NCBI GenBank assembly: GCA_030765065.1
Contig: CM060980.1
Location: 58,388,364 to 58,452,363, forward strand
Reading direction: 5' to 3'
Length of the DNA: 64,000 nt
Origin: Deroplatys truncata
Taxonomy: Eukaryota > Arthropoda > Insecta > Mantodea > Mantidae
Part shown: in pieces, positions 54,369 through 64,000 of the stretch
Layout: every line of letters begins with the position of its first letter
Numbering within the stretch: the stretch's first letter is position 1
The notes under the pieces: generated by a model
Databases searched by the model: none
Told to the model about the DNA's origin: nothing
What the model saw: the letters and a program-made list of their open reading frames with translations, nothing else
Translations under genes and position numbers: made by a program

Positions 54369-55737
54369 TGCGGCGATCACCTCCTCATCCGTTGCTGTAG
54401 CTTACCTGGATGCTTCTCCCGTTGCTTCCAGAAGTTCTCAGTGGGTTGGTTCTCTTCAATTTATCCTCGGCTAGCCTCAGTAATTGTTCTTAAATTCTAT
54501 GGGAGCATGGACTTATCCTCGGTAAAGGAAAACGTAGATCTCGGGTGGTGATATAGGAAGACATAGACTTGCTTTGTTTATGAAAAGATGACACTGCCGT
54601 TTCTTTTTATTTAATTTAACACTCGTAGTATACAAAACTGGTATTGCCGCTGTAAAATACTGTCCACCGCTGTTAGACTATGGCGTGGATATGTCAAGAA
54701 ATATAACTATTCTTATTGTCGCTTTCAGAGTAGCGGATCTTAGGTGTGTTGCTAAAACTATTTTGATTCCCTGTTTTGGCGCGATATCTCACACATCCTG
54801 CAGCATCTCTCCCTGACCACACATGACATAAACTGCCGAATAAAATGCAATACTAAGCTGACATGACAAATTTGACTTGATTCCCTTTTTGGCGCGATAT
54901 CTCACACATCCTGCAGCATCTCTCCCTGACCACACATGACATAAACTGCCGAATAAAATGCAATACTAAGCTGACATTACAAAACTGACTTGATTCCTTT
55001 CTGGGCGCGATATCTCACGCATCCTGCAGCATCTCTCCCTGACTACACATTACCAAAACTGCCGAATAAAATGCAATACTAAGCTGACATTACAAAGCTG
55101 ACTTGATTCCCTTCTTGGCGCGATATCTCACGCATCCTGCAGCATCTCTCCCTGACCACACATGACATGAACTGTCCCGAAATTTCCCCAAACAGATTCA
55201 TTTATAGTCTCAGGCTCCTGAGGCTGCTTCCTTTGCTATTGGTCCATTTTTAGCGCGACTCGACGCGTCTAACTATTTCGAATAAACTTTCAGGGATCTC
55301 ATTGGTCCAATTTTAATATAAATCGCGGCTTTTCCTACATTTACCGTTAAGGTTGTCTTTCTCACTCACTTGGTCACGGCGAATTATCAAATAATGGGAC
55401 AAAGGCTCTACACCCTCGCTGTAGGAATAATAGCACAGCGACCGGAGAGAGGTAATAAAACTAGGTTTTCTGCCTTCGAAAGCACTATTCCTGTAGCTAA
55501 AACTTTCCCTCGTGGACAGTATTTTAGCATAGCGCTTAAATTATTCACATTAAACCATTTATAACTCTACTAATATTAATAACCTAGATAGATACATAAC
55601 GTTAAATCACCCTTCTTAAAATATACAAGCAGTATGAGAAAAAGATATTTACATAATACGATTTAACATCACTAAAAGTTAATTAATAAGTTATCTGTAA
55701 TTATAGTTCTTGGGCTCGGCCTAGAGTTGCCGTTTCA
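54369..55737 (-). repeat. LTR-1 5' LTR
   Basis: It is the 5' LTR because gag and pol read leftward. It carries the promoter and four 113-bp tandem units. I compared much of it line by line with 46727-48095 and saw no difference. Confidence 0.95.
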
Positions 55738-55878
55738 CGCGTCGTAGATTTACGGCACGTAAAAGAACCTCAAGCCTGATTGAGCAATATTTGCTGTCTT
55801 TCACGCCTAATAGCTATGCAATGGGACGCTAATAACCCTAGTAGTTAAAGAGTGTTCATAAATAAAACTCAATTAATT
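55738..55878 (+). repeat. SINE-A, 3' part split by LTR-1
   Basis: After the duplicated CGCG it continues with TCGTAGATTTACGGCACGTA, CTTTCACGCCTAATAGC and the tail CATAAATAAAACTCAATT. It completes 46605-46726. Confidence 0.8.
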
Positions 55879-56584
55879 AATTATTGATATTTGTATAAAA
55901 TACATTTTGAAAAGTAGAACTTCTAACACAGTGCGCAGGAGCTAAAAACTTTAGATTATCATATAGAGCGATAATCTGCATTGTGATCAACTTTGGGATC
56001 AAGTCCAATCACATGGCTTTTACCCTTGCATATGTTTAATAACTCGACTTGGTTTGATTAGGTTTTAGTTTTGATTATGTCGTTTCACATTATTAATTTC
56101 TCACGACGTTCGCATCATCTGTTCACAATACAAATCGTCATACTTTAATTTATCGCAATTCGTTATAGAATTAACGTACAATTTACATTGGCAGATTTTT
56201 TTTATCTAAAAGTCTACTCTTTTATCTAACCTATATAAAGATAAAATGGCGCAAATAGTGATATCAGAAGAAACTGAAATGGAAGTGAAATTACAAAACC
56301 AGCAGAAAAAACAACACCAAATATACTTACTCAAAAAGATCCAGAAATGAATATGGTAATAACATTTAATCGCTCACTGCCTGTTGTAAGGCAAAACACG
56401 GTGAAAATAATTTCACTGAAAATGACTGCTAGCGAATCAACAAAACATCTGACTCTTTTAATGCCATTTCTCTTGTTTTAAGAACGCTTTCTAAACGTGA
56501 TCTCTGTTAGTTTCAGAAATCAGTATAATATTGTTGATGTTTACAAATTTGAGCGCTGTCTAAGAAATGAAAAATGCCACACGT
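55879..56584. other. unassigned AT-rich interval
   Basis: No gene or family recognised. Confidence 0.35.
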
Positions 56585-56681
56585 GTAAAATTGGTTTTAT
56601 TTTGCTCAAGGATTGCGAGACGAAGGCTGCAGGCCGAGTTTCGCAAACATTCCTATTCGCAAAATAAAACTCTACTTTTAC
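56585..56681. repeat. foldback element of about 97 bp
   Basis: Outer arms GTAAAATTGGTTTTATTTTG (56585) and GCAAAATAAAAC...CTTTTAC (56659-56681) are imperfect inverted repeats. The centre, GCGAGACGAAGGCTGCAGG onward to TTTCGC, is itself nearly palindromic. A hairpin-forming MITE is the likeliest reading. Confidence 0.55.
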
Positions 56682-58104
56682 CCCATGTACCAAAATCTAC
56701 TACTCCACAAAATTACTAAATAAAAGTTAATCAGTTTCAAAATTTCGTGGAAAGTTCACCCTGTAGATAAGAAAGGAATTTCATCGCTCAAAATCCAGCG
56801 CCATTTAATGTTATTAATCATTGTGCATCATCTGATATTAAAAACTCGCATAACCGAGCAGGTTACGCAGCTATCATTGTTTATTGTGATGGTGTCTCGG
56901 TGTTAATAGGTGAATAAGCGGAGCACGTTTTCTCAAATCCTCCCTTAATATCTCCGACACTGCCATCAACACCAGTAGGTGTGCGTGTGGCCCACTCTTT
57001 CCTTCCCTCCCTTAGCAAAACTTATAACCCGGGACTATAGATAAAATTACCCAATTACTAGCATCCATTCCGGCCTTCCTAAGAAGCCGCTTCTCTTTCC
57101 TTTACTTCCAATCTTCGCTCCCAATATCAGCCAATAATGCTCCTTCACCATCCCTTGGAAATATGAACACACAGTAAAGACGCAGTTAACTTGTGGTTCG
57201 CCGTCTTGCGGCCTGTGAACAAGAAAGGAATATAAGGTTTTCCAGGTTTTACTGAAACATGTTATTATGATCATCACTGTAAATGAATACAGCATGCAAG
57301 CTTGCTTCGTGTTATTTAATGTTATTACTAGAGACAATCAAAATATGTAACTTCATATTTTAAACCACGCTTGCCATAATTACGAGAACAAATATTTTTA
57401 CGTTTTGCACGTGAAAAATTTCATATTTCATAATATTTTGGTAAAATCTTAATATTTAATGAAAATATTTACATTTCATCATATTTTATAACATTTACGA
57501 TTTTTTGCTTTTAAAATAATCTCCGTTTGCAATGAAACGGGTTTTCCAAATATTCTATTCGCGCAGTTTTCTGTAAAATGCATTTACAAAGCCCAAGGCA
57601 TTCATTCCAGGAAACACGTCTAGAAAACCATCACAACCCTTTCCAACTAATCAGCTACTGTTGAGAAAATATAGCATTTCGTCTATGTGACATCACGTGC
57701 GAAATTAAACAGTCTATTCTTGAAGAGTTTTCATTTTCACGAACTGGCGCTCTTACTGGCATATTGTAATTAATATTAAGCAAGGCAAAGGTACCAGTAA
57801 CTTCGCCTTTTCTAACTTTAAGCATTTCACAAAAATTAAGATTTGTCAACTCTGTAATTTGTTGTAACTTTCAATTGATATTTAATTATTTTTAAACTAA
57901 TGAAATTAGCATTCCCTAAAACATTAAATTACAAGATATTTTGGTTTTAAAACATACATTTCATAATATTTTGGGGCCTCTTTTATACTTTCAATTTTTA
58001 TGCAAAATGAATTCATATTTTGACACATTTTTCTTCATATTTTGAAAATGTACGCTATCTGCTTCACAAATGTTATTTGTCTTAATGTTATTCACACTTA
58101 ACCC
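56682..58104. other. unassigned AT-rich interval
   Basis: No gene recognised. TTTCATAATATTTTGG occurs near 57420 and again near 57960, with related ATATTTTG motifs between, but I could not define a repeat unit. Confidence 0.35.
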
Positions 58105-58292
58105 TTCCTAGCATGGCTTCCTTCGGAAGGGGAGTAAAGCCGGTGGTCCCGTGTCGTAGATTTACGGCACATAAAAGAACCTCAAACCTGATAAAGAGGC
58201 CTCTGAGCAAAATTATTGGTCTTTCACGCCCAATATAGAATGGGACTGTAAGGACCACAGTAGTTAAAGAGCATCCATAAATAAAAAAAACT
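58105..58292 (+). repeat. SINE-A, head truncated
   Basis: It begins at TAGCATGGCTTCCTTCGG, runs through GTCGTAGATTTACGGCAC and CACGCCCAATATAGAATGGG to CATCCATAAATAAAAAA. Confidence 0.75.
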
Positions 58293-59039
58293 TAAGCCTT
58301 CCTTTTGCAAATCTTCATCATTCCTTAACCACAGCAGTAACATGGTTTAATTTTTGGCAGACATCTTTCACAGCTTTCTAAAAACTACTTTAGTATGATA
58401 ATTAATCCTAAGTCCCATGCAATGCCGAACCTATAATTCTGAAGAAACAAAGAAAAAACAGAAAGATACGTTCGTTTAATACCGATAAAAACATTTGCCA
58501 AAAACAATTTTTACTGCTCTTCTGGTGATTTCAGAAATAATTCTCAGCATTTCTGTATCATTTATTCAGAGATTATCTATAACAGTCGAATTAATTGAGC
58601 ATATGGAATAATCTAAAATTAAAGACCAATTAGTTTATACATTAATTACGTGTTTTTATAGAAAGTTTGAAGAAAACTGTTTGCAAAAGGCATCGTCTGG
58701 AACATTTTATTGCGCAACATGTAAGAAAAATCAAAGTTGAGAATAGGGTATTTTAAAGAATTAGGCAGCACGCTGTATGCTTATGGGTATCTTAGTGGTC
58801 ATACAGGGCATTTAAAATACGTTGTCGCAAGAAGCGCAACAGCTAACTCATATAAAGTTGCAAAGTATTCTTGGGCACAGAAACGAAAATTTGAAGTTTC
58901 CGAAATAACTTTACCAAATTTCCTCTATGAAAGCTCCTAAGGTGGTCCAAATTCCAGAGGATAGTTTGTATGTTCAGCATATGCTGGTATTCTGTAGTTA
59001 GTTTCCTGTCACGATGCTTTCTGTAATCAGGAGAATTCT
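58293..59039. other. unassigned AT-rich interval
   Basis: A 67-codon frame at 58737-58940 has no recognisable domain. Confidence 0.35.
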
Positions 59040-59350
59040 TAAGTCACCGATGCCAAAACTAGGCGCGCATGGCGGCGAGTGATTAGCCCACCGCCCGTGG
59101 GATAGAAGCAGGACGCTGCAGGCATATAATGCCCGAGAATTTTAATCCGAGACTTTCTCATTCGAGGTATGAGATACTTTTACGTGCAATGAAACATTAC
59201 ATAGGACAAACGGCTTTACTTCCCTTCCAGAGGAAGCCATGTTAAGGATTTTTACGCCTGAAAAATTCCATCTTCTTCAAACAGGTTTGAATCCGTGACC
59301 TCAGGAACCGAAGGCTATTATTGTAAACGCTAGGCTACAGAGGACGATCC
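59040..59350 (-). repeat. SINE-A variant with head
   Basis: The minus strand from 59348 reads a tRNA-like head (TCTGTAGCCTAGCGTTTACA, then CACGGATTCAAACC as B box). Then come the CGTAAAAATCCTTAACATGG block and a variant 3' part ending in CCCACGGGCGGTGG. The same variant 3' part, GTCCTGCTTC...CCCGTGGCG, appears in the 63125 copy. Confidence 0.65.
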
Positions 59351-59430
59351 TATAGTTATAAATACACTAAAATGACTACCCTTTACGAAAATTTAATGTT
59401 TTGTTGAAGTTTAGGTTTTAATCTTAATAC

Positions 59431-59891
59431 TGTAACCGCGCGCGCTAATTGTTGTGGAGCTCGGTAAGCGCCTCTCGACCCGGGACCTGGATGGGCGTTC
59501 GACTGGTCGTCGGAACAATTGCCAGTGCGGAACAATAGCCATCGTTTTCCACTTTTCTAATCCAGAGGATTCCTTTGGGCTGTTTCGTGTAGGTTCTGGA
59601 AAGTTCCGCTTTGTATATGCACCTATATAAAGAGTTGTTCCTGCTCGAGAACTCATTTGAATTGAGTTCAGTCAGCTAAGAAGTTACGAAGTGAAAAGTG
59701 GACACTGAAAGCGAGCAGCACCAGTGCAGTTCAGTTGTGAGTTATGACTCAGCAGTTCGGTTGTGAGTTGTGATTCACGGATCTGTTGTGTTGTGTTCCG
59801 AGTGTGCGCCAAAAGTGACTCAAGTGTCACGTTTGTGTTACGCTGAGTGCCTGGTGAGTAAATAAAGTGCGTGATGTCCTCATTAGTTTCA
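59431..59891 (+). repeat. LTR-3 solo LTR, longest copy
   Basis: 461 bp from TGTAACCGCGCGCGC to CCTCATTAGTTTCA. It contains the TATA box CTATATAAAGAG (59621), GTGTTGTGTTCCGAGTGTGC and AGTAAATAAAGTGCGTG. It is flanked by ATAC and ATAT as in the 30915 copy. Confidence 0.72.
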
Positions 59892-61284
59892 ATATTCTTT
59901 CAAGTTTGATTTAAACTCTTAGCTCATATACGAGCTAAAACTTCTCAGCCTGATTCAGAGAGTGAAGATTACTTTGTTACATGCTGGGTAGAGACCCAAA
60001 GGTTCACATGAAAAATTAAATTAATTTTTAGTACCCAGCACGTACATTGAGAGGACGTATGCTCACTGGGCTGCGGAGGACCCAAACGTGGTGTGAAGCT
60101 TAAGAGGAAGGTGTGGGCTTTTCACTGTAAAAAATCCATAACACAAATATACTCACACATTCCTAGATTTATTTCCCAACCCTTTGGAGTTGCTACATTA
60201 TTAAATATAAAAGGTGAGGGGAGATGACCACTGATCCAAAAGCCGGTTTGCACGCGCGATCCGCGTCTCTCGGAATATTCAGCAAGACTCACGATATATC
60301 CCCACCACTAGTGGCAAGCAAAAACTATAACAATAATATGTCTGGTAATGACAATGGAAAACGACAATATGTAATGACAATGAAAACCCCAAATTGTTAA
60401 TGCACCACACTATGACATCTTTAGATGGCGCGTTGTAAAGTTTCAGGTGCCTAAGTGTAGTCACTTGTTTGTGACGGTGTAAACAAACCTGTATACGTTT
60501 AGTTCTTCCAGTAATGACGCATGGCCTTATATGACTGATTATCTTGAGATAATATGAATACAGGTAATTTCCAATGAACAAAACAAAATTCTTAGTAATT
60601 TTACTGTAAATTGACAGAAACCCTGGAGAGAATTTAACCCTAGAATTTATCACTGGAATCACTTTGACCCCAATGTGCTTGTACTGAAGTAAAGTTTATG
60701 GGTGCATGTAAAATTGATAGAATGAGTTTGTTAAGAAGAAACACAGTTGTAAGACTGCACCACTTAGCGAGTGTAAATTCACCTAAGGTAAAACGGCACG
60801 TAGATTCGGATGTTTTGCCAACAGGGTTTAAAATACAGGCGAGATTTTTTTATGAACGTAATCGTGAAAGCGAATTAAGCAAATTACATAATCAAATTTA
60901 TTTTGAAGGCGATGCCTCTAAAGGAACTATGGCAAAGAGAACACTCCTGCAGACTTTTTGAATAATCAACAAGGAGCAAAGTGCCATTTCCCATAGGTCT
61001 GTGTTCAAACGTAAGGGAAACTTGACTAATATATTAGAATTTTAAGAAGGCGTACTTATTTGTTCCAATGCTTTAACTTAAGCTAAAAAGGAAATGAAAA
61101 ACTGAATGCGTAATTACTGATAAGTTAAGCCTTTTATTATCTTTATACTCCCATTATTGTTATTATTATTATTATTATTATTTATCAAATAGTTCCTCTC
61201 ATAACCTGACGGTGTGTTCTATTGGTTTTAATAAAACGTTAAAGTCATTCAATTAAATATCTGAGAGGTATATAAAGCGTCGAA
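59892..61284. other. unassigned interval with a short ATT microsatellite
   Basis: About ten ATT units lie at 61154-61183. An 87-codon frame at 60698-60961 shows no recognisable domain. Nothing else is identified. Confidence 0.4.
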
Positions 61285-61836
61285 AGAATTTTAAAATCTG
61301 ATGTGTTACACTCACATGGCTTTCTGTACTCATTCTTCTACAATATTCTTACAAAAGCTACCTCTTGTTAATGCAGATAAACTTTCATTATAGATTTACA
61401 CATTTCGTTGTAAGATACAATAGGTGAAGCGATAGTCAGGTTTTTAAAAGTGTGTCGCTATGAGATGACTCCGAATCCTTACTCTTTGTATGACAACGAA
61501 AGAGGCAGAAATAGAGAGAAACGAATAGCGACTTACGAGTTGAGAAAAGGTTAAGTACTTGAAAATTCAAACCAATAACAAGGAATATCTCGAAAATGTT
61601 ATTGCATATAAACTGTATACTTTAACGAGATCTACATTTTTTGTTTTGTAAGATACTGTCTATCTCGGATGGTTTATTAGTTATACAGAGCATTCAGAAT
61701 GAAGAGGCTATTCACGAAAATTATAGATATACGTTTTGTCATGTAAATGTCCTAAATATATGGTGATGTAATAAAAATCGCTAGAGACATTTTAGAGAAA
61801 ATAAGATATTTAGAAAACTGTTCAACGTAAAGGGTA
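61285..61836 (-). repeat. DR1 dispersed repeat, first part of a copy split by SINE-B
   Basis: It runs from ATCTGATGTGTTACACTCAC through AACAAGGAATATCTCGAAAA to ACGTAAAGGGTA, the 12-bp duplicated target. It continues at 62246. Confidence 0.8.
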
Positions 61837-62233
61837 AAGATAAAGCTACAGAGGAACGGAGCGGCCAGCAACCGAGGCAGAGCACCCAAGTAGGCCGCAA
61901 GATCCTTGGAAGGGCCCACTTGGAAGCGGGTACTTACTGAGCAGTCTTGCAACGACGTCAGGGAAGAAACCACTAAAAAAACGCGTATCTACCGTCCAGC
62001 CACAACCTTCCGAACACCGTCGCCTAGTCCTACAACCTTGAAACAGATGACAATGAGGAGATGATGGATGCAGGAAATGAGGGACAGGAAAGTCGTGGTA
62101 GAAGAAAAACCCCACCAGCATTCACCTACCTACTCGGGGAAACCATGAAATCCCCATGGGTCGCCTGCACTCGAACCCGAGAACTCCCGAATGCGATTAC
62201 ACACAATTACCGTCGCGCCAGCTCGTTCGGTCC
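61837..62233 (-). repeat. SINE-B with 12-bp target duplication
   Basis: It is flanked by ACGTAAAGGGTA at 61825-61836 and 62234-62245. The head at 62233-62160 on the minus strand contains GGCGCGACGGTAATTGTGTG and a B-box-like GGGTTCGAGTGC. The duplication length is typical of LINE-mediated insertion. Confidence 0.85.
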
Positions 62234-62245
62234 ACGTAAAGGGTA

Positions 62246-62500
62246 GTTTGGAATGGGAGGATTTTGCTTAAAATCTTCTGCATCTTTGGAAGATACTTAA
62301 ATACCAAATGTGGTGTTTATTGGAATTTCTTGTTTTTGAGTTATGCTGTTCATAGACACACCATGTATCTCCTTCTAAAACTGCTTTTTTGGGCCCAGGG
62401 CTACTCTAAACATGTATTTACTGTGACATCTCGACATAGAATTTTTAGTGGAATACAATACGCCGTCTACTTACTGCATGTGCATAGTAGAAGAAGTAAA
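62246..62500 (-). repeat. DR1 dispersed repeat, second part of the split copy
   Basis: It begins GTTTGGAATGGGAGGATTTT and reaches TTTTTAGTGGAATACAATAC and the terminal GTAGAAGAAGTAAAAA. Confidence 0.78.
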
Positions 62501-63124
62501 AAGCCGATGTCTGAAACGAAATGACATGCAATGATCTATCACTTCTTTTGTAGCTCAATAGGATGCAGATTATACACTTCGCAGCCTCATTATTGCATAA
62601 GTTTATGACTTCGCTTGCAGTTTGAATCCATAATTGAGCAGTTAATTAAGACATGTTTGTGTTAAAACTCTTAATTTAGTTTTAAAATATGCCTAGAATA
62701 AACGCGGATCATGTGTGTAGAGTGTTAGGTTAAGGGACATGACAAAGGTGATTACAGCAGACACGCAGAACTGGAACATAATGGTACACCTGGTCAGAAG
62801 CCAGAATACCACCCACCGCCACTTGTAATTCACATCTTGCTTGTTTACGTAAGATAAAGGCACAATACTCTGCCCATAGACTGCGTAAGCTACACCCATT
62901 GCTTCCTCTTCCCCCCTCCCCTTGCACGTCCTCTTTACCAGTTCTGCAGTATTACAATATCTACACCACTGAGTAAATCTGTTGTTAACTTTCCAGGAGC
63001 AGAATTGGTTTCAGTGGAAGGAAACGATAATGTATTTTTCAAATTATTATTTATAATCTCCTAAGATGGAAAATCCATGTTCTAGTGTTAGCTGCTGATT
63101 CTTGAGGCCGCTGTTCACTCCTGG
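62501..63124. other. unassigned interval
   Basis: No gene or family recognised. Confidence 0.35.
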
Positions 63125-63330
63125 CATAGAACGATGGATTTTTTTTCGGGCGTAAAACACCTTGACATAGCTTTCTTTGGAAGGAAAGTACAGAATTTGG
63201 TCCCGCGTAACGTTTATTCACAAGGAAAGGGACCCTTAAAGAGGTCTCTGAGCAAAATTGTCGGCCATGTAACGTCCATAGCGTCCTGCTTCCCTCCCGT
63301 GGCGTTATATATGTGTGATGCGCTAATCCC
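63125..63330 (+). repeat. SINE-A variant
   Basis: From CGGGCGTAAAACACCTTGAC through GAGGTCTCTGAGCAAAATTG to GCGTCCTGCTTCCCTCCCGT. The middle and 3' part differ from the common SINE-A and match the 59040 variant. Confidence 0.6.
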
Positions 63331-63340
63331 CTGCCATGAG

Positions 63341-64000
63341 TGACTAGAAATTTATCTGGTTACAGAAAACACCGCTAGGGTGTCTCTATACGCCTGTGAC
63401 ATGACAGGAAACTAACCCGTAAGACAGAAAATAAGGTTACTTATTGGATAAAAGATCCATGGAGACTATGAATCTACTAAGTACCTACAAGTCCTTCTAC
63501 AAGCTTAATATCAGCCTTCCCTTTAAATTCAAGGACTGCTGTGCTTTCACAAAGCTTCCTGCGTTCAGCGAAAGCAATAGTCTTGCATTTGGTTAGTTTC
63601 ATTACAAACAAATTCATGTATCTGTTGAACATTGAAGTGCTAGAATGTTATCTTTTGAAATTAGAAACAGGATTCGTGACGAATACAATCTTAGTATGCC
63701 ACCGAGCAGACCTTATAATCATTTTTGTCTGTTTTAAAACATGGCGTATGTTTTAACCGTTAAAATTTAGAGAATATACACGCATGTGTATATTGGTTTT
63801 TTATTTATTCCCATGTAACTTATACATATAGTTACTAACTTATAAAAATATTATTATACCTACAACTCAAACAAAAATTAATTTCTCTGCTGTTCCCATG
63901 CTTTTGCTTGTCATTTCATGACAGTGTCAGTTTTATTTTACTTTGTTATATTTTAATAAAGACCGCTATAGCATTATAATATAAGAAAATAATTTGATAG
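63341..64000. other. unassigned AT-rich interval
   Basis: No gene or family recognised up to the window end. Confidence 0.4.

Larger units (their letters stand above)
46727..55737 (-). mobile_element. LTR-1, intact Ty3/gypsy-type retrotransposon
   Basis: It is 9,011 bp, bounded by two 1,369-bp direct repeats with TG...CA ends and flanked on both sides by CGCG (46723-46726 and 55738-55741), a 4-bp target duplication. Read on the minus strand, the order is 5' LTR, primer-binding region, gag, protease, RT, RNase H, integrase, 3' LTR. RNase H before integrase is the Ty3/gypsy order. Both coding frames are uninterrupted. About 390 bp between pol and the 3' LTR hold no env-like gene. The sequence just upstream of the 3' LTR is only weakly purine-rich. 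The combination points to a recent, possibly mobile insertion. Confidence 0.95.

Noticed and set aside
1-64000. CRISPR array, prophage or bacterial operon
   Set aside because: No short regularly spaced repeats with unique spacers and no operon-like gene runs; the content is eukaryotic transposable elements.

Overview
The window looks like repeat-dense, AT-rich intergenic DNA from a large arthropod genome, most likely an insect. The evidence is two mariner families, tRNA-derived SINEs, Ty3/gypsy-type LTR elements and LINE remnants, with no bacterial-style gene packing. I cannot name the species. I recognise no multi-exon host gene, tRNA gene, rRNA gene or CRISPR array. Nearly everything identifiable is a transposable element or its debris.

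Names used below are mine. DR1 is a dispersed AT-rich repeat of about 0.8 kb with at least a dozen full or partial copies. SINE-A (about 9 copies) and SINE-B (3 copies) are tRNA-headed short elements, and several single-copy tRNA-headed elements also occur. LTR-1 is the intact element at 46727-55737. LTR-2 (4 copies), LTR-3 (3 copies), LTR-4 (2 copies) and LTR-5 (1 copy) are other long-terminal-repeat families.

Layout: 1-6000 holds DR1 copies, SINEs and an internally deleted mariner (4371-5033). 6063-7503 is a 51-bp minisatellite of about 28 units. 9388-12350 is a 3'-truncated, broken Ty3/gypsy element with an LTR-2 at its 5' end. 16968-18233 is a full-length but frameshifted mariner with TA target duplications. 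19300-46600 is a patchwork of solo LTRs, DR1, SINEs, a hAT-like transposase remnant, LINE remnants (37.6 and 42.0 kb), short inverted-repeat elements (34425-34570 and about 39984-40256) and simple repeats. 46605-55878 is a SINE-A copy split by LTR-1. 56-64 kb holds further SINE-A, LTR-3, DR1 and SINE-B copies.

The centrepiece is LTR-1 on the minus strand. It is 9,011 bp long with two 1,369-bp LTRs that look identical by eye, TG...CA ends and a 4-bp CGCG target duplication. It has an uninterrupted gag of about 660 codons and an uninterrupted protease-RT-RNase H-integrase pol in the -1 frame, with the catalytic residues I looked for present. It therefore looks young and potentially mobile. Its unusual parts are a 113-bp unit repeated four times in each LTR, a duplicated tRNA-Lys-like primer-binding region, a gag with a long coiled coil and Arg/Gly-rich tail but no CCHC knuckle, and a gag/pol overlap of only 13 nt.
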